From Leptospira limi (GTDB lineage Bacteria > Spirochaetota > Leptospiria > Leptospirales > Leptospiraceae), in NCBI RefSeq assembly GCF_026151395.1, contig NZ_JAMQPV010000001.1, positions 1,550,001 through 1,614,000 of the forward strand: a stretch of DNA of 64,000 nt, written 5' to 3'. Below the pieces are notes generated by a model that saw only the letters and a list, made by a program, of their open reading frames with translations, searched no databases and was not told the origin of the DNA. Made by a program: the position numbers and the translations under genes. Of the stretch, positions 53,408 through 62,032 are shown piece by piece; position 1 is the first letter of the stretch; every line of letters starts with the position of its first letter.

Positions 53408-54686
53408 ATATTTAAATCAAAAATATCGGGAACTAGTTCTTTCCGTAATATTGGTTATCTTTCTCGTATTTATTACGAACCAACTAACAGCAGAAGAATC
53501 AAGTAAGGCAAACCCAATTGTTGAACCAAAAAAGGATTCAATAACAACACAAGAAAAAACAAATCCAAATGTGTCTCCAAAAACGGAAACAACTTCGGGT
53601 TCCGAACCACCTAGTACAAATCCACTTGTGAGTTGGGAACGAAGAGAAGACAACCAAACTCCTATGGAGATTTTTAACAAAGTCTACGAACACAGATTGA
53701 TGATTCGCAGTGGGTTTGGATTTGGAAAATTATCTCCAGCGATTCTGAATGAAACAGGACCTGCTTGGTTCCAAAATTCCTTATTTCGCCAAATCACAGA
53801 ACCTGGTGCTCCACTTGCCATTCCTTATAAACCTGCAAAGGATTTAGGTGTTAATTCGCAATTTTTTGACATTCGGTATGGTTACAAAAATAAGTACGAA
53901 ATCCAATATGCCGAAGATACTACGTTAGGTGTTTACAGCCGTAACCTTCCTGCTTCCAATAATTTTCTTTCCCCAAGGACAGATTCTTATTGGGCCAGTA
54001 GTTTTGAAGGGAACCGATTACTCCGTTTTGAAGGAGTAAGCCAAAATTTACGTTTTTCCTACATACATCCGATCACCAAAATATTGATGGTTGGTCCCTC
54101 GATCAACTTCCATCGTTATACGGAACGAAACAATATTTCCTATGGTTCCTATTCGACAAGTCGACCTGAAGCAACCGTTCCGAATAAAACCACTTGGTCG
54201 ATTGGTGGTGATGCCAATGCCGAATATTCCATGAAAGGAATTTTACCAGGTATTTATTCAAAATTAAAACTTAGGGATTGGTGGGAGATCCGAGCACGTT
54301 TGGAACTTCTGGACAGGAAGGGAAATTTTTCTGTGTTAGGTTCTCAAATCATCCAAGAAGTATTTAATGATAATTCCTCTTCTCTCACAGCAGTGATCCC
54401 TGCGTATGGGGGAAGGGTCAGAGACAAAGGAACCATTCTCAATTTAGAAACATCTTTCCAATATTGTCGTTTTTCCTTGGACATAGGAATGATCCGCCAA
54501 GATGTCAAACGGACCTATGAAAGCTATTTGGGAGACACAGTGGGATCAGTGCCAAGAAGTGATTATTCTGCCAGAAGTGTTTATATTGGATTTTCGGAGA
54601 TGTCAACATCCATCAAACACACTGTTACAGAATTTTATATCATGCCTGGTGTTTCCTTCTACTATGACGAGGATAAAATTTATTAG
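53397..54686 (+). CDS. Probable outer-membrane barrel with disordered N-terminus
   Basis: The 429-residue protein starts at TTG 53397, overlapping the OmpA gene by 11 bp. A signal sequence (LVLSVILVIFLVFITNQLTAE) is followed by about 50 Ser/Thr/Pro/Lys-rich residues and then a domain of aromatic, alternating beta strands (FGFGKLSPAILNETG, LRFSYIHPITKILMVGPSINF, FRFSLDIGMIRQDVKRTYESYLG-like CRFSLDIGMI) ending VSFYYDEDKIY. This suggests a beta-barrel or beta-rich surface protein linked to the OmpA lipoprotein. The family is not recognised. Confidence 0.7.
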   Translation: MFTKYLNQKYRELVLSVILVIFLVFITNQLTAEESSKANPIVEPKKDSITTQEKTNPNVSPKTETTSGSEPPSTNPLVSWERREDNQTPMEIFNKVYEHRLMIRSGFGFGKLSPAILNETGPAWFQNSLFRQITEPGAPLAIPYKPAKDLGVNSQFFDIRYGYKNKYEIQYAEDTTLGVYSRNLPASNNFLSPRTDSYWASSFEGNRLLRFEGVSQNLRFSYIHPITKILMVGPSINFHRYTERNNISYGSYSTSRPEATVPNKTTWSIGGDANAEYSMKGILPGIYSKLKLRDWWEIRARLELLDRKGNFSVLGSQIIQEVFNDNSSSLTAVIPAYGGRVRDKGTILNLETSFQYCRFSLDIGMIRQDVKRTYESYLGDTVGSVPRSDYSARSVYIGFSEMSTSIKHTVTEFYIMPGVSFYYDEDKIY

Positions 54687-54770
54687 GAGATACTCCTTCC
54701 TATCGAAATGTTTTTTCTTTGGAATTGGTTATGGTATTCAAATTTGTTAGCTAAAAATGTTTGCATTTTC

Positions 54771-54790
54771 TTAGATTGAGACCAATCTAA
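54771..54790 (+). promoter_or_regulatory. Hairpin overlapping a translation start region
   Basis: An 8-bp perfect inverted repeat, TTAGATTG (54771-54778) and CAATCTAA (54783-54790), with a 4-base loop, ends 6 bp before the ATG of the GDSL esterase. No purine-rich ribosome site is visible there. It may block or shape translation start, or be the tail of a terminator for the preceding gene. Confidence 0.45.
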
Positions 54791-54796
54791 TGAGTG

Positions 54797-55459
54797 ATGC
54801 CTTACTTCATTACAATCGTATCACTTCTCTTCCTGTTCCAATGTGGGAATCCTTCTGATCCAGAGAAAGAAAAGAAAACAGGTTTTCCATCTGAAAACCA
54901 ACCAAAACGGATTCTTTATTTTGGAGATTCCTTAACGGCTGGGTATGGACTTCTGAATTATGAAGATGCTTGGCCTCATGTACTTACAAATCGAATCAAT
55001 GGTGAAGGGTATTCCTACCAAATGACCAATGCAGGTGTGTCAGGTGATACAACGAGTGGAGGCCTTGGGAGATTGGAATGGGTACTCGCGGAAAAACCAT
55101 CCATCTTTGTTCTGGAATTAGGTGCAAATGATATGTTACGTGGCATCAGTCCAACAGTCACAAAAGAAAACCTACGAACCATAGTAAAACAAATAAAATC
55201 ACAATACCCTAACACCAAAATTCTGTTAGTTGGTATGATGGCAACACCGAATATGGGGAAAAAATATGCCTCCGCTTTTAATTCAATTTATCCTGAACTT
55301 GCAAAAGAAGAAAACATTCCACTTGTTCCTTTTATCTTAGAAAAAGTGGCAACCAATCGCAAACTCAACCAAAAGGATGGAATCCATCCTACTGAAGCCG
55401 GCCACAAACTCGTTGCAGACACAGTGTATCCTTATCTCAAACCTCTCTTAGAAAAATAA
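54797..55459 (+). CDS. Lipoprotein GDSL/SGNH esterase (TesA/arylesterase type)
   Basis: The ATG at 54797 (a GTG lies one codon earlier) gives 220 residues with a lipobox ending FQCGN. The SGNH hydrolase blocks are complete: YFGDSLTAGYGL (Ser), GVSGDTTSGGLGRL (Gly), LELGANDMLRG (Asn) and DGIHPTEAGHKLVA (Asp, His). These enzymes cleave acyl-CoA, lysophospholipid or other esters; here it would act at the cell envelope. Substrate is not known. A strong hairpin follows the gene (55467-55494). Confidence 0.9.
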   Translation: MPYFITIVSLLFLFQCGNPSDPEKEKKTGFPSENQPKRILYFGDSLTAGYGLLNYEDAWPHVLTNRINGEGYSYQMTNAGVSGDTTSGGLGRLEWVLAEKPSIFVLELGANDMLRGISPTVTKENLRTIVKQIKSQYPNTKILLVGMMATPNMGKKYASAFNSIYPELAKEENIPLVPFILEKVATNRKLNQKDGIHPTEAGHKLVADTVYPYLKPLLEK

Positions 55460-55466
55460 GATCCTT

Positions 55467-55494
55467 CTCCATCCGAAGTCCCTTTTGGATGGAG
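55467..55494 (+). terminator. Hairpin after the esterase gene
   Basis: A stem of CTCCATCC (55467-55474) and GGATGGAG (55487-55494), extendable by three inner pairs including one wobble, lies just after the stop. There is no T-run after it, so it may be a weak terminator or an mRNA-protecting hairpin. Confidence 0.45.
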
Positions 55495-55708
55495 TAACGA
55501 TCGTTGACAGAAAACGGAATCAAATCCTATCCTTTCCCAGAACGACCCTCCCGATACGATGTTGTTAGGTGGTGGTTTCAGATGGAACCCCTACCACCGA
55601 AAATAGATTCAATTCCATACCCCATTGGGATGGATTTCCATTCATGCTTTTCCACTTTTTTCCTTGCCGATTTGATTAGGTTCCAAATGATGGTTTCACA
55701 AACCTTCT

Positions 55709-55780
55709 GCGGGAATAGCTCAGCGGTAGAGCATCTCCTTGCCAAGGAGAGGGTCGCGGGTTCAAGTCCCGTTTCCCGCT
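55709..55780 (+). tRNA. tRNA-Gly (GCC)
   Basis: A 72-base cloverleaf. The acceptor stem pairs GCGGGAA with TTCCCGC, followed by a T discriminator. The D-arm reads GCTCAGCGGTAGAGC, the anticodon stem-loop reads TCTCC-TTGCCAA-GGAGA with anticodon GCC, and the T-arm reads CGGGTTCAAGTCCCG. The 3' CCA is not encoded. It lies 62 bp upstream of tig on the same strand. Confidence 0.97.
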
Positions 55781-55842
55781 AATGAAGGTCTTCTTCTTTT
55801 TCTTTCCACTACACTCTCTTTTTTTACACTGGATATAATACG

Positions 55843-57189
55843 ATGGAATTTACGGCTAAAAAAAATAACAACGCAACTTGTGACCTCAGCATTCAATTTA
55901 GCGCTGAAGAAGTCCGCACCGCCTACTCACAGGCTTACAAAAATGCAGCTGAAAAAGTAAAAATCCCTGGGTTTCGACCAGGAAAAGCTCCCCTGAATAT
56001 GGTGGAAAAAGTCCTAGGTGACACCGTGATGGACGATGCTGCCAACATCATGTTAAACCAAGCAATGGCAGACCTCTTTGACAAATTGGAACACAAACCA
56101 ATCCGTTTGCCACAATTCCAAATGGAAACGTTTGATAAAAATACTGGTGCAAAGGCAAAAGCCACTTACGATACAAAACCGGAAGTCACCTTACCAAAGT
56201 TAAAGAAAATCAAAATCCAACCAAAAGAAATTAAAATTTCGGATGCAGACATCCAAAAAGAATTGGAAGGAATCCAAAAAAACATGGCTCGTAATTCTTT
56301 GAAAGAAGAAGGCGAACCAGTTGAGGCATCCGACTTACTAGAAATCAATTATAAGTTTAAGGAAACTGGAAAAGAATACCCAGATGCCAACCAAACGGGA
56401 AAATTCCAAATGGGTGCTCCCCAAAACCCTCCAGGGTTTGAGAACAATCTCCTTGGAATGAAACTCAATGAAACAAAAGAGTTCACATTCACATACCCAG
56501 ATGTATACCCTGCATCTCCTGAGTCTGCTGGAAAATCAATCATCTACACAGTAACAGTGACTGCGATTTACAAGGTAACTTACCCTGAAATCAATGATGA
56601 TTTTGCTTCTGAAGTGGATGGTTCTGCCAACTTACAAGAGTTAAAAGAAAAAACCAAAAAACAACTAGTTGAGATTTTTGGAAATGCACTCACAAAACGT
56701 GCAACAGATGATGCTTACAACGAAATCATCAAAGAATCCAAATTCATCATCCCAGAATCCCTCATTTATGAAGAAACAGAAACTGTTTTCAAAAACTTCA
56801 TGCGTGAATTTGGCCTTCCTGTCACTTCTCTTTCCGACTATGCAAAACGCCTAGGAAAAGAAGAAAAAGAAGTAAGGGAATCTTTCTCCAAAGCAGCGGA
56901 AAAACGCATCCAAACTTACATTTTGAAGCAAAAAATCGCTGATGACTATAAAATTGTCATTTCTGACGAGGAAGTTGAGGCAGGTTACGAAAAAGAGGCG
57001 TCTGCCCAAGGAATTCCTGCCGAAACTCTCAAAAAAGAAGTCCAAAAACAGAAGGCGGAAACCTACTACCGTGACAAATTCCTGTTTGATAAAATTGACG
57101 AGTTTGTTTACGCTGAAGTAGAGAAAAAATCGCCAAAAGCAATTTCAACGGAAGAAGCTGAGAAAATTCTTAGCGGGAAAGAAGAGTAA
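55843..57189 (+). CDS. tig: Trigger factor, ribosome-bound chaperone
   Basis: The 448-residue protein folds nascent chains at the ribosome exit. The N-terminal ribosome-binding signature reads PGFRPGKAPLNMVEK (FRxGKxP motif). The middle PPIase domain begins near residue 165 (VEASDLLEINYKF, FENNLLGMKLNETKEF), and the C-terminal chaperone arm is a long helical stretch ending SGKEE. Length matches the family. It heads a plus-strand group tig-clpP-clpX with gaps of 3 and 12 bp, a common bacterial order for protein folding and turnover. Confidence 0.96.
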   Translation: MEFTAKKNNNATCDLSIQFSAEEVRTAYSQAYKNAAEKVKIPGFRPGKAPLNMVEKVLGDTVMDDAANIMLNQAMADLFDKLEHKPIRLPQFQMETFDKNTGAKAKATYDTKPEVTLPKLKKIKIQPKEIKISDADIQKELEGIQKNMARNSLKEEGEPVEASDLLEINYKFKETGKEYPDANQTGKFQMGAPQNPPGFENNLLGMKLNETKEFTFTYPDVYPASPESAGKSIIYTVTVTAIYKVTYPEINDDFASEVDGSANLQELKEKTKKQLVEIFGNALTKRATDDAYNEIIKESKFIIPESLIYEETETVFKNFMREFGLPVTSLSDYAKRLGKEEKEVRESFSKAAEKRIQTYILKQKIADDYKIVISDEEVEAGYEKEASAQGIPAETLKKEVQKQKAETYYRDKFLFDKIDEFVYAEVEKKSPKAISTEEAEKILSGKEE

Positions 57190-57192
57190 ACT

Positions 57193-57795
57193 ATGTCCAC
57201 ACTGATGCCTTATGTCATTGAACAAACAAGCCGTGGCGAACGCCAATACGACATTTTTTCACGGTTATTAAAAGATCGGATTATATTTTTAGGTTCTGCC
57301 ATCGACGAAACCTATGCGAATGTGATTTCCGCTCAACTATTGTTTTTAGAAGCGGAAAACCCAGACAGAGATATTTATCTCTACATCAATAGCCCTGGTG
57401 GTTATGTGAGTTCTGGTCTTGCGATTTATGACACAATGCAACTGATCAAACCAGAGGTGCGGACCCTTTGTATTGGACAGGCATCTTCTATGGCGGCTCT
57501 TTTACTTGCTGGTGGAGCAAAGGGAAAACGTTCTGCCCTTCCGAATTCACGTATTATGTTACACCAACCGTATGGTGGAGCAGGTGGACAAGCTTCTGAT
57601 ATTGAGATCTCTGCGAAAGAAATCATCAAGATCAAGGACAAACTCATCGATCTTTATGGTAAACACACAGGAAAGTCTGCTGACCAAATCCGCAAAGACA
57701 CCGAAAGAAATTTCTTTATGAGTGCAGATGAAGCCAAAGAATACGGCATCATTGACAACGTGATCCAAGAACGCAAACAAATGCCACAAGCCTAA
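57193..57795 (+). CDS. clpP: ATP-dependent Clp protease proteolytic subunit
   Basis: The 200-residue serine peptidase forms the proteolytic barrel used with ClpX. The triad is visible: Ser99 in [11 protein letters not shown], His124 in MLHQPYGG and the Asp in the following [15 protein letters not shown] region. The N-terminal motif [17 protein letters not shown] is typical. There is only a short propeptide-like leader ([17 protein letters not shown]). It lies between tig and clpX, consistent with co-expression. Confidence 0.97.
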   Translation: MSTLMPYVIEQTSRGERQYDIFSRLLKDRIIFLGSAIDETYANVISAQLLFLEAENPDRDIYLYINSPGGYVSSGLAIYDTMQLIKPEVRTLCIGQASSMAALLLAGGAKGKRSALPNSRIMLHQPYGGAGGQASDIEISAKEIIKIKDKLIDLYGKHTGKSADQIRKDTERNFFMSADEAKEYGIIDNVIQERKQMPQA

Positions 57796-57807
57796 GGGGG
57801 CGTCTCC

Positions 57808-59088
57808 ATGACCAAACGTGCAAGCCAAACGGGTAATTCCAGAGAAAAATTACATTGTTCTTTCTGCGGAAAGGCCCAAGACGAAGTAAGAAGGCTTGTC
57901 GCAGGTCCTGGTGTTTATATCTGCGATGAATGTATTTCCTTGTGTAACGAAATCATCGCAGAAGAACCTCAAAGTGGTGAAAAAACTGCAATTGTGGGAG
58001 ACATCCCTAAACCTACTGAAATCAAAAAAATCTTAGACCAGTATGTGATTGGACAAGAACAAGCCAAAAAAGCTTTGTCTGTTGCCGTTTACAATCACTA
58101 CAAACGAATCTTCCATAACGAACGTAAGGCGGGAGATGTGGAATTGGAAAAATCCAATATCATGCTCATTGGACCTACAGGTTCAGGAAAAACTTTACTC
58201 GCACAAACACTCGCTAGGATTCTTAAAGTTCCGTTTGCGATTGTGGATGCAACAGCCCTCACGGAAGCCGGGTATGTGGGGGAAGATGTGGAAAACATCA
58301 TCCTCAAACTCATCCAAAATGCTGACAATGATGTGAAACGTGCTGAGATGGGAATCATCTACATTGACGAAATTGATAAAATTTCTCGTAAGTCCGACTC
58401 TGCCTCCATCACACGTGATGTGAGTGGGGAAGGGGTCCAACAAGCTCTTCTCAAAATCATTGAGGGAACTGTTGCCAATGTGCCACCACAAGGCGGACGT
58501 AAACACCCTCACCAGGAATACATCCCAGTCGAAACCAAAAACATCCTCTTCATTTGTGGGGGAGCCTTTGTCGGTCTCACTGACATCATCAAACAACGAG
58601 TTGGTGTCAAATCCATTGGTTTCCATTCCAACGAAGTGGTAAACGACAAAGGAAGGAAAATCGAAGAAGGGGAATCAGTAGTACACCATGTAATCCCTGA
58701 TGATTTGATGAAATTTGGTCTGATCCCAGAATTTATAGGACGACTTCCTATCATTGCCACTCTCGATGAGTTAACGATCGAAAGTTTGAAATCTATTTTT
58801 ACAGAACCAAAAAATTCCCTTCTCAAACAATACCAAAAGATGTTTGATATCGAGAATGTAAAACTCAAGTTCACAGAGTCCGCGATCGAAGCGATTGCCC
58901 AAACCGCAATCAAACGGGAAAGTGGTGCGAGAGGACTTCGTGCCATTGTAGAAGAGATCATGATGGAACTCATGTTCCAAATTCCTTCACGTAAGGATGT
59001 TTTGGAAGTGGTAGTTACTGACGAAACCGTTCTCAAAAAAGAAGCACCCATTACGATTTTAAAAGGTGATATCGAAAAGATCGCATAA
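57808..59088 (+). CDS. clpX: ATP-dependent Clp protease ATP-binding subunit ClpX
   Basis: ClpX unfolds substrates and feeds them to ClpP. The 426-residue protein begins with the zinc-binding domain ([11 protein letters not shown] and [12 protein letters not shown], four Cys), followed by the AAA+ core with Walker [17 protein letters not shown], Walker [11 protein letters not shown], the pore loop GYVGEDVE, sensor and GREG-free [16 protein letters not shown]. The usual ClpP-contact region IGF-like VKSIGFHSN is present. A ribosome site (aaggggg) overlaps the clpP end. It is full length. Confidence 0.97.
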   Translation: MTKRASQTGNSREKLHCSFCGKAQDEVRRLVAGPGVYICDECISLCNEIIAEEPQSGEKTAIVGDIPKPTEIKKILDQYVIGQEQAKKALSVAVYNHYKRIFHNERKAGDVELEKSNIMLIGPTGSGKTLLAQTLARILKVPFAIVDATALTEAGYVGEDVENIILKLIQNADNDVKRAEMGIIYIDEIDKISRKSDSASITRDVSGEGVQQALLKIIEGTVANVPPQGGRKHPHQEYIPVETKNILFICGGAFVGLTDIIKQRVGVKSIGFHSNEVVNDKGRKIEEGESVVHHVIPDDLMKFGLIPEFIGRLPIIATLDELTIESLKSIFTEPKNSLLKQYQKMFDIENVKLKFTESAIEAIAQTAIKRESGARGLRAIVEEIMMELMFQIPSRKDVLEVVVTDETVLKKEAPITILKGDIEKIA

Positions 59089-59101
59089 ATTCTGTTTGTT
59101 C

Positions 59102-59878
59102 ATGCGAACTAACGTTTCCCTTTTAGTTCTATACTTGTCGTTTGGTATTTGGTTTGCCCAATGCCATACGGCAAAAGAGTTTCCCTCCTACCCACCGAAT
59201 CCAACTACAAACCCAATCGACTCTTCGATTGAATGGATCAAAATCAAAGAATCGGTTTGGATCCACAAAAGTTTTGGCAGTTTCCAAGGGAAAACGTATC
59301 CATCCAACGGACTTGTGGTTTTGACAAATAAGGGTGTGGTTGTGATCGACACTCCTTGGACCGAACCACAAACAGAAGAACTGATCCAATCCATCCAGAC
59401 AAAGTTTCAAAAACAAATTGTTTTCGTCATCGTGACCCATGCACATGACGACCGTATGGCGGGAGTTTCTTCCTTTCAAAAAAGAAAAATCCCTGTTTAT
59501 AGCACCCAATTGACAGCCAAATTAGCCAAGGAAAATGGATATGGAATCCCAAGTCCCATCCTTGACATCCAAACTCGATTTTCTTTAGGAAATGGTTCGG
59601 TCGAAGTGTTTTACCCAGGGCCAGGGCATTCTCCTGACAATATAGTGGTATGGCTTCCAGACACTCATATCCTCTTTGGAGGTTGCCTTGTGAAAGCTCT
59701 CGAAGCGGAAGACTTGGGGAATCTGAAAGATGCCAATGTGGTGGAATGGGAATCCTCTGTGAAACGAGTTCTCTCTCGGTATCCAGATGCGGAAGTGGTT
59801 GTGCCAGGGCACGGGAATTGGGGGAAACTCGACTTACTCCGTCATACAATCCGTTTACTTATTTCGCCGAACCACTAA
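59102..59878 (+). CDS. Subclass B1 metallo-beta-lactamase-type lipoprotein
   Basis: The ATG at 59102 gives 258 residues with a signal peptide and a lipobox-like end (FGIWFAQC, Cys21). The fold and key residues match subclass B1 zinc beta-lactamases: His113, His115 and Asp117 in THAHDDRMAG, His176 in GPGHSPDNIVVW, Cys195 in FGGCLVK, Lys198 and His237 in VPGHGNWG. The stretch HKSFGSFQGKTYPSNGLVVL and ALEAEDLGNLKDANVVEW also resemble BcII-like enzymes. An upstream in-frame start at 59066 would put extra residues before the signal. It lies 13 bp after clpX and overlaps the convergent SpoIIE-like gene by 24 bp. Activity against beta-lactams is likely but not shown. Confidence 0.92.
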   Translation: MRTNVSLLVLYLSFGIWFAQCHTAKEFPSYPPNPTTNPIDSSIEWIKIKESVWIHKSFGSFQGKTYPSNGLVVLTNKGVVVIDTPWTEPQTEELIQSIQTKFQKQIVFVIVTHAHDDRMAGVSSFQKRKIPVYSTQLTAKLAKENGYGIPSPILDIQTRFSLGNGSVEVFYPGPGHSPDNIVVWLPDTHILFGGCLVKALEAEDLGNLKDANVVEWESSVKRVLSRYPDAEVVVPGHGNWGKLDLLRHTIRLLISPNH

Positions 59879-60955
59879 AATCGAAAGTTTTTCCATCGGG
59901 TTTGTTAGGTTTCGTTCCCTTCCAAGGGCACTCATTTTTTTCGCAATGGCGAGTAACATTTGTCTCGAAGAACTGGGCCTCAGGTCAAGTAAGTAGTCCA
60001 CAAATTCTTCCATGATTTCAAACGATGTGAGACCAAATTGAGTGAGAGTTCTGTCACTCGCCCAAACTAAATAATCTCCCACTTCGATCCCGTCGGCTAT
60101 TGAGATTGGATGTTTGTGATTGGGATACCAATGGTCATCTCCACTTCCTTCAATCACTTGGATGCCATGATCAGAAAATTGGAAGATGGGCATATCCATG
60201 TAATGCAAAAAAGACATTTTATCATCCTTGTTTTGGATCACAAAGGCTGAGAGTTTTAACTTTAGGAATGCAAATTGGTGGAGGGCAAATTTTAGTTTTT
60301 CTAATAATTCTTCTGTAGAGAAAAGCCCATCTCCAAAGGATGATACGATTCCATGGATGAATATTTTTTCTGAGGATTCTAAAATCCCAGGTTCCATGTG
60401 GCCTGCTATGATACCAAAGAGTCCATCTTTTGCTCGAACAATCCGAATGTAATCAGCACCCGCATAACGCATCACTGACGGGAAGACGGCTACGTCAAAA
60501 CCTGGTGAATTTGGAATTTTAATATCAGGAATTTGTTTGTTTAAGGAAGTTGCTTGGATTGTTTTCCAATCAAATTTATTTTCAAATTGTTCCTCTCCAA
60601 GTCCCTCTTCCCCTTGTAAGAGTGTGAACATGACGGATTTATAAATTTTATACTCATCAGAGTTTCGATTTAAATTACGTATGTCTTTAGGGATTTGGTT
60701 TTCACTATCTTGGATATGAAAAATTATATGGAGGATGTATTGGTATAAAAATCCAAGAAAATAATATACGATAAAACTAATACACAATGCCAAAAGAAAA
60801 GAACTATAAATCCCAACTAAATTGAAGTTAAGAGTATTTTCACCTTTTGGATTTTGCCAATGTGTGAATGTGAATTCAGCAAATAAAAAATGAATGAAAA
60901 AAAACAAAAAACTGATGATGCCCAGTAAAATGGGTAGTTTAACACGGTAACTCAT
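59855..60955 (-). CDS. Membrane protein with degenerate SpoIIE/PP2C domain
   Basis: The 366-residue protein has two N-terminal membrane segments (LPILLGIISFLFFFIHFLF and LVGIYSSFLLALCISFIVYYFLGF) and a C-terminal domain aligned by eye with SpoIIE phosphatases. The motif that should read GGDFFD is RYAGADYIRI and the ADVSGHG loop is IAGHMEPG, so metal-binding Asp residues are missing. The later region DYLVWASDRTLTQFGL corresponds to the YTDGL part with Asp kept. It is probably a pseudo-phosphatase acting as a sensor or scaffold. It overlaps tatC by 4 bp and so may be in one operon with tatC and tatA. Confidence 0.7.
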   Translation of the reverse strand: MSYRVKLPILLGIISFLFFFIHFLFAEFTFTHWQNPKGENTLNFNLVGIYSSFLLALCISFIVYYFLGFLYQYILHIIFHIQDSENQIPKDIRNLNRNSDEYKIYKSVMFTLLQGEEGLGEEQFENKFDWKTIQATSLNKQIPDIKIPNSPGFDVAVFPSVMRYAGADYIRIVRAKDGLFGIIAGHMEPGILESSEKIFIHGIVSSFGDGLFSTEELLEKLKFALHQFAFLKLKLSAFVIQNKDDKMSFLHYMDMPIFQFSDHGIQVIEGSGDDHWYPNHKHPISIADGIEVGDYLVWASDRTLTQFGLTSFEIMEEFVDYLLDLRPSSSRQMLLAIAKKMSALGRERNLTNPMEKLSILVVRRNK

Positions 60956-61731
60956 TTTGAATCAGTGGCTTCCAATACTCTCATTAAAATAGCAGATAAA
61001 AAGAATAAAAAACTAAGTGGTAAGAGTAACATGAGCATGGAAAAAACATCGGGGCCTGGTGATAATACCGCTGAAACAACCGCAATGATAAGCACTGCTT
61101 CCCTCCATCGGGAAATCAGAAACCTTGAAGAAAGGATTCCGATACGACCGAGTAAAATGAGAACGATTGGTAATTGAAAGGATGCCCCAAAGACTAGATG
61201 TAAGTTAAAAAACAAATCATAGTACTCATCGATGGGAAGGTAAGGATCCACTCCATCTGGCCTTAAGACAACAAGGAACACTCGCAAAAAATTTTCGAAG
61301 ACAGTAAACCAACAAAGAGCAAGGCCAGACCAAAAGAGTAAGGTAGAAAATAGAATGATGAATTTTCCCCATTTTTCTGTCCTTGGGTTGACCGCGGGAG
61401 CAATGAACCCCCATAGGATGTAGAGTAAAAAAGGAAGGGAGACAAGAACCGACAAAATAAAGGACGTTTTCAAATAAATGAGAAACGGAGCCATCAGTTG
61501 GATCTGGAAAAAATGAGCATCAGGCCCAAGTACCGATTTGTAAGGTTGGATGAGAATACTATGGATCTCACTTCCAAAATACAAAGTTCCTATCATAAAA
61601 ACAGAAACAACTAAAATTGAATAAATGAGTCTTTGCCGGAGTTCTTCTAAATGGTCACCCAGGGACATATATTTTTCCCTGGTTTCCGAATCTTCCGGCA
61701 GTGGCAGTGCGGTTCTTTTTTTGTCAGCCAA
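60952..61731 (-). CDS. tatC: Sec-independent protein translocase TatC
   Basis: TatC is the receptor for twin-arginine signal peptides. The 259-residue protein has six transmembrane segments and the conserved N-terminal motif LGDHLEELRQRLIYSIL, plus the family-typical F-x-x-x-x-x-GASFQLPIVLILLGRIG segment. It starts 8 bp after tatA on the same strand and its stop overlaps the following SpoIIE-like gene. Together with TatA it would form a minimal Tat system; no separate tatB was seen nearby. Confidence 0.95.
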   Translation of the reverse strand: MADKKRTALPLPEDSETREKYMSLGDHLEELRQRLIYSILVVSVFMIGTLYFGSEIHSILIQPYKSVLGPDAHFFQIQLMAPFLIYLKTSFILSVLVSLPFLLYILWGFIAPAVNPRTEKWGKFIILFSTLLFWSGLALCWFTVFENFLRVFLVVLRPDGVDPYLPIDEYYDLFFNLHLVFGASFQLPIVLILLGRIGILSSRFLISRWREAVLIIAVVSAVLSPGPDVFSMLMLLLPLSFLFFLSAILMRVLEATDSK

Positions 61732-61739
61732 TGGTGGGA

Positions 61740-62009
61740 TTAAGCTTTTTTCTTTTTAGTGGATTTTGTGTTGGACTGTGACGTCTGTTTTGGTTCTTCC
61801 ACAGGAAAACTCGTTTGGGTAGGTTCTTCGTCTTGGCCAGTGAGTGACTTTCTAAATTCTTTGATCCCAGAACCCAAGTCTTTGGCAAGGCTTGGCAATC
61901 GTTTTCCACCAAAAAAAAGTAAGGCTAAAAAAACGATGAGTGCAATCTCCCATGGTCCTAAATTAAAAAAAGCAATAGGTGCTTGAAAAGAAAACGGATT
62001 GGATGGCAT
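61740..62009 (-). CDS. tatA: Sec-independent translocase protein TatA/TatB
   Basis: The 89-residue protein has the TatA/B layout: a short N-terminus, a transmembrane helix (IALIVFLALLFFGGKRLP), a hinge and an amphipathic helix (SLAKDLGSGIKEFRKSL), followed by a Lys/Thr-rich tail. The FGGKRLP motif is typical of TatA. It lies 8 bp before tatC. With only one TatA/B protein visible, this may be a TatAC system as in many Gram-positives, or tatB may lie elsewhere. Confidence 0.92.
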   Translation of the reverse strand: MPSNPFSFQAPIAFFNLGPWEIALIVFLALLFFGGKRLPSLAKDLGSGIKEFRKSLTGQDEEPTQTSFPVEEPKQTSQSNTKSTKKKKA

Positions 62010-62032
62010 ATTTCCCTCTTAAGGCAAGAGTT

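Noticed and set aside
55504..55960. Reading frames running through the tRNA-Gly gene
   Set aside because: They translate the tRNA itself (typical GSSPV-type shadow peptide) and overlap the tig start; no ribosome site or family.
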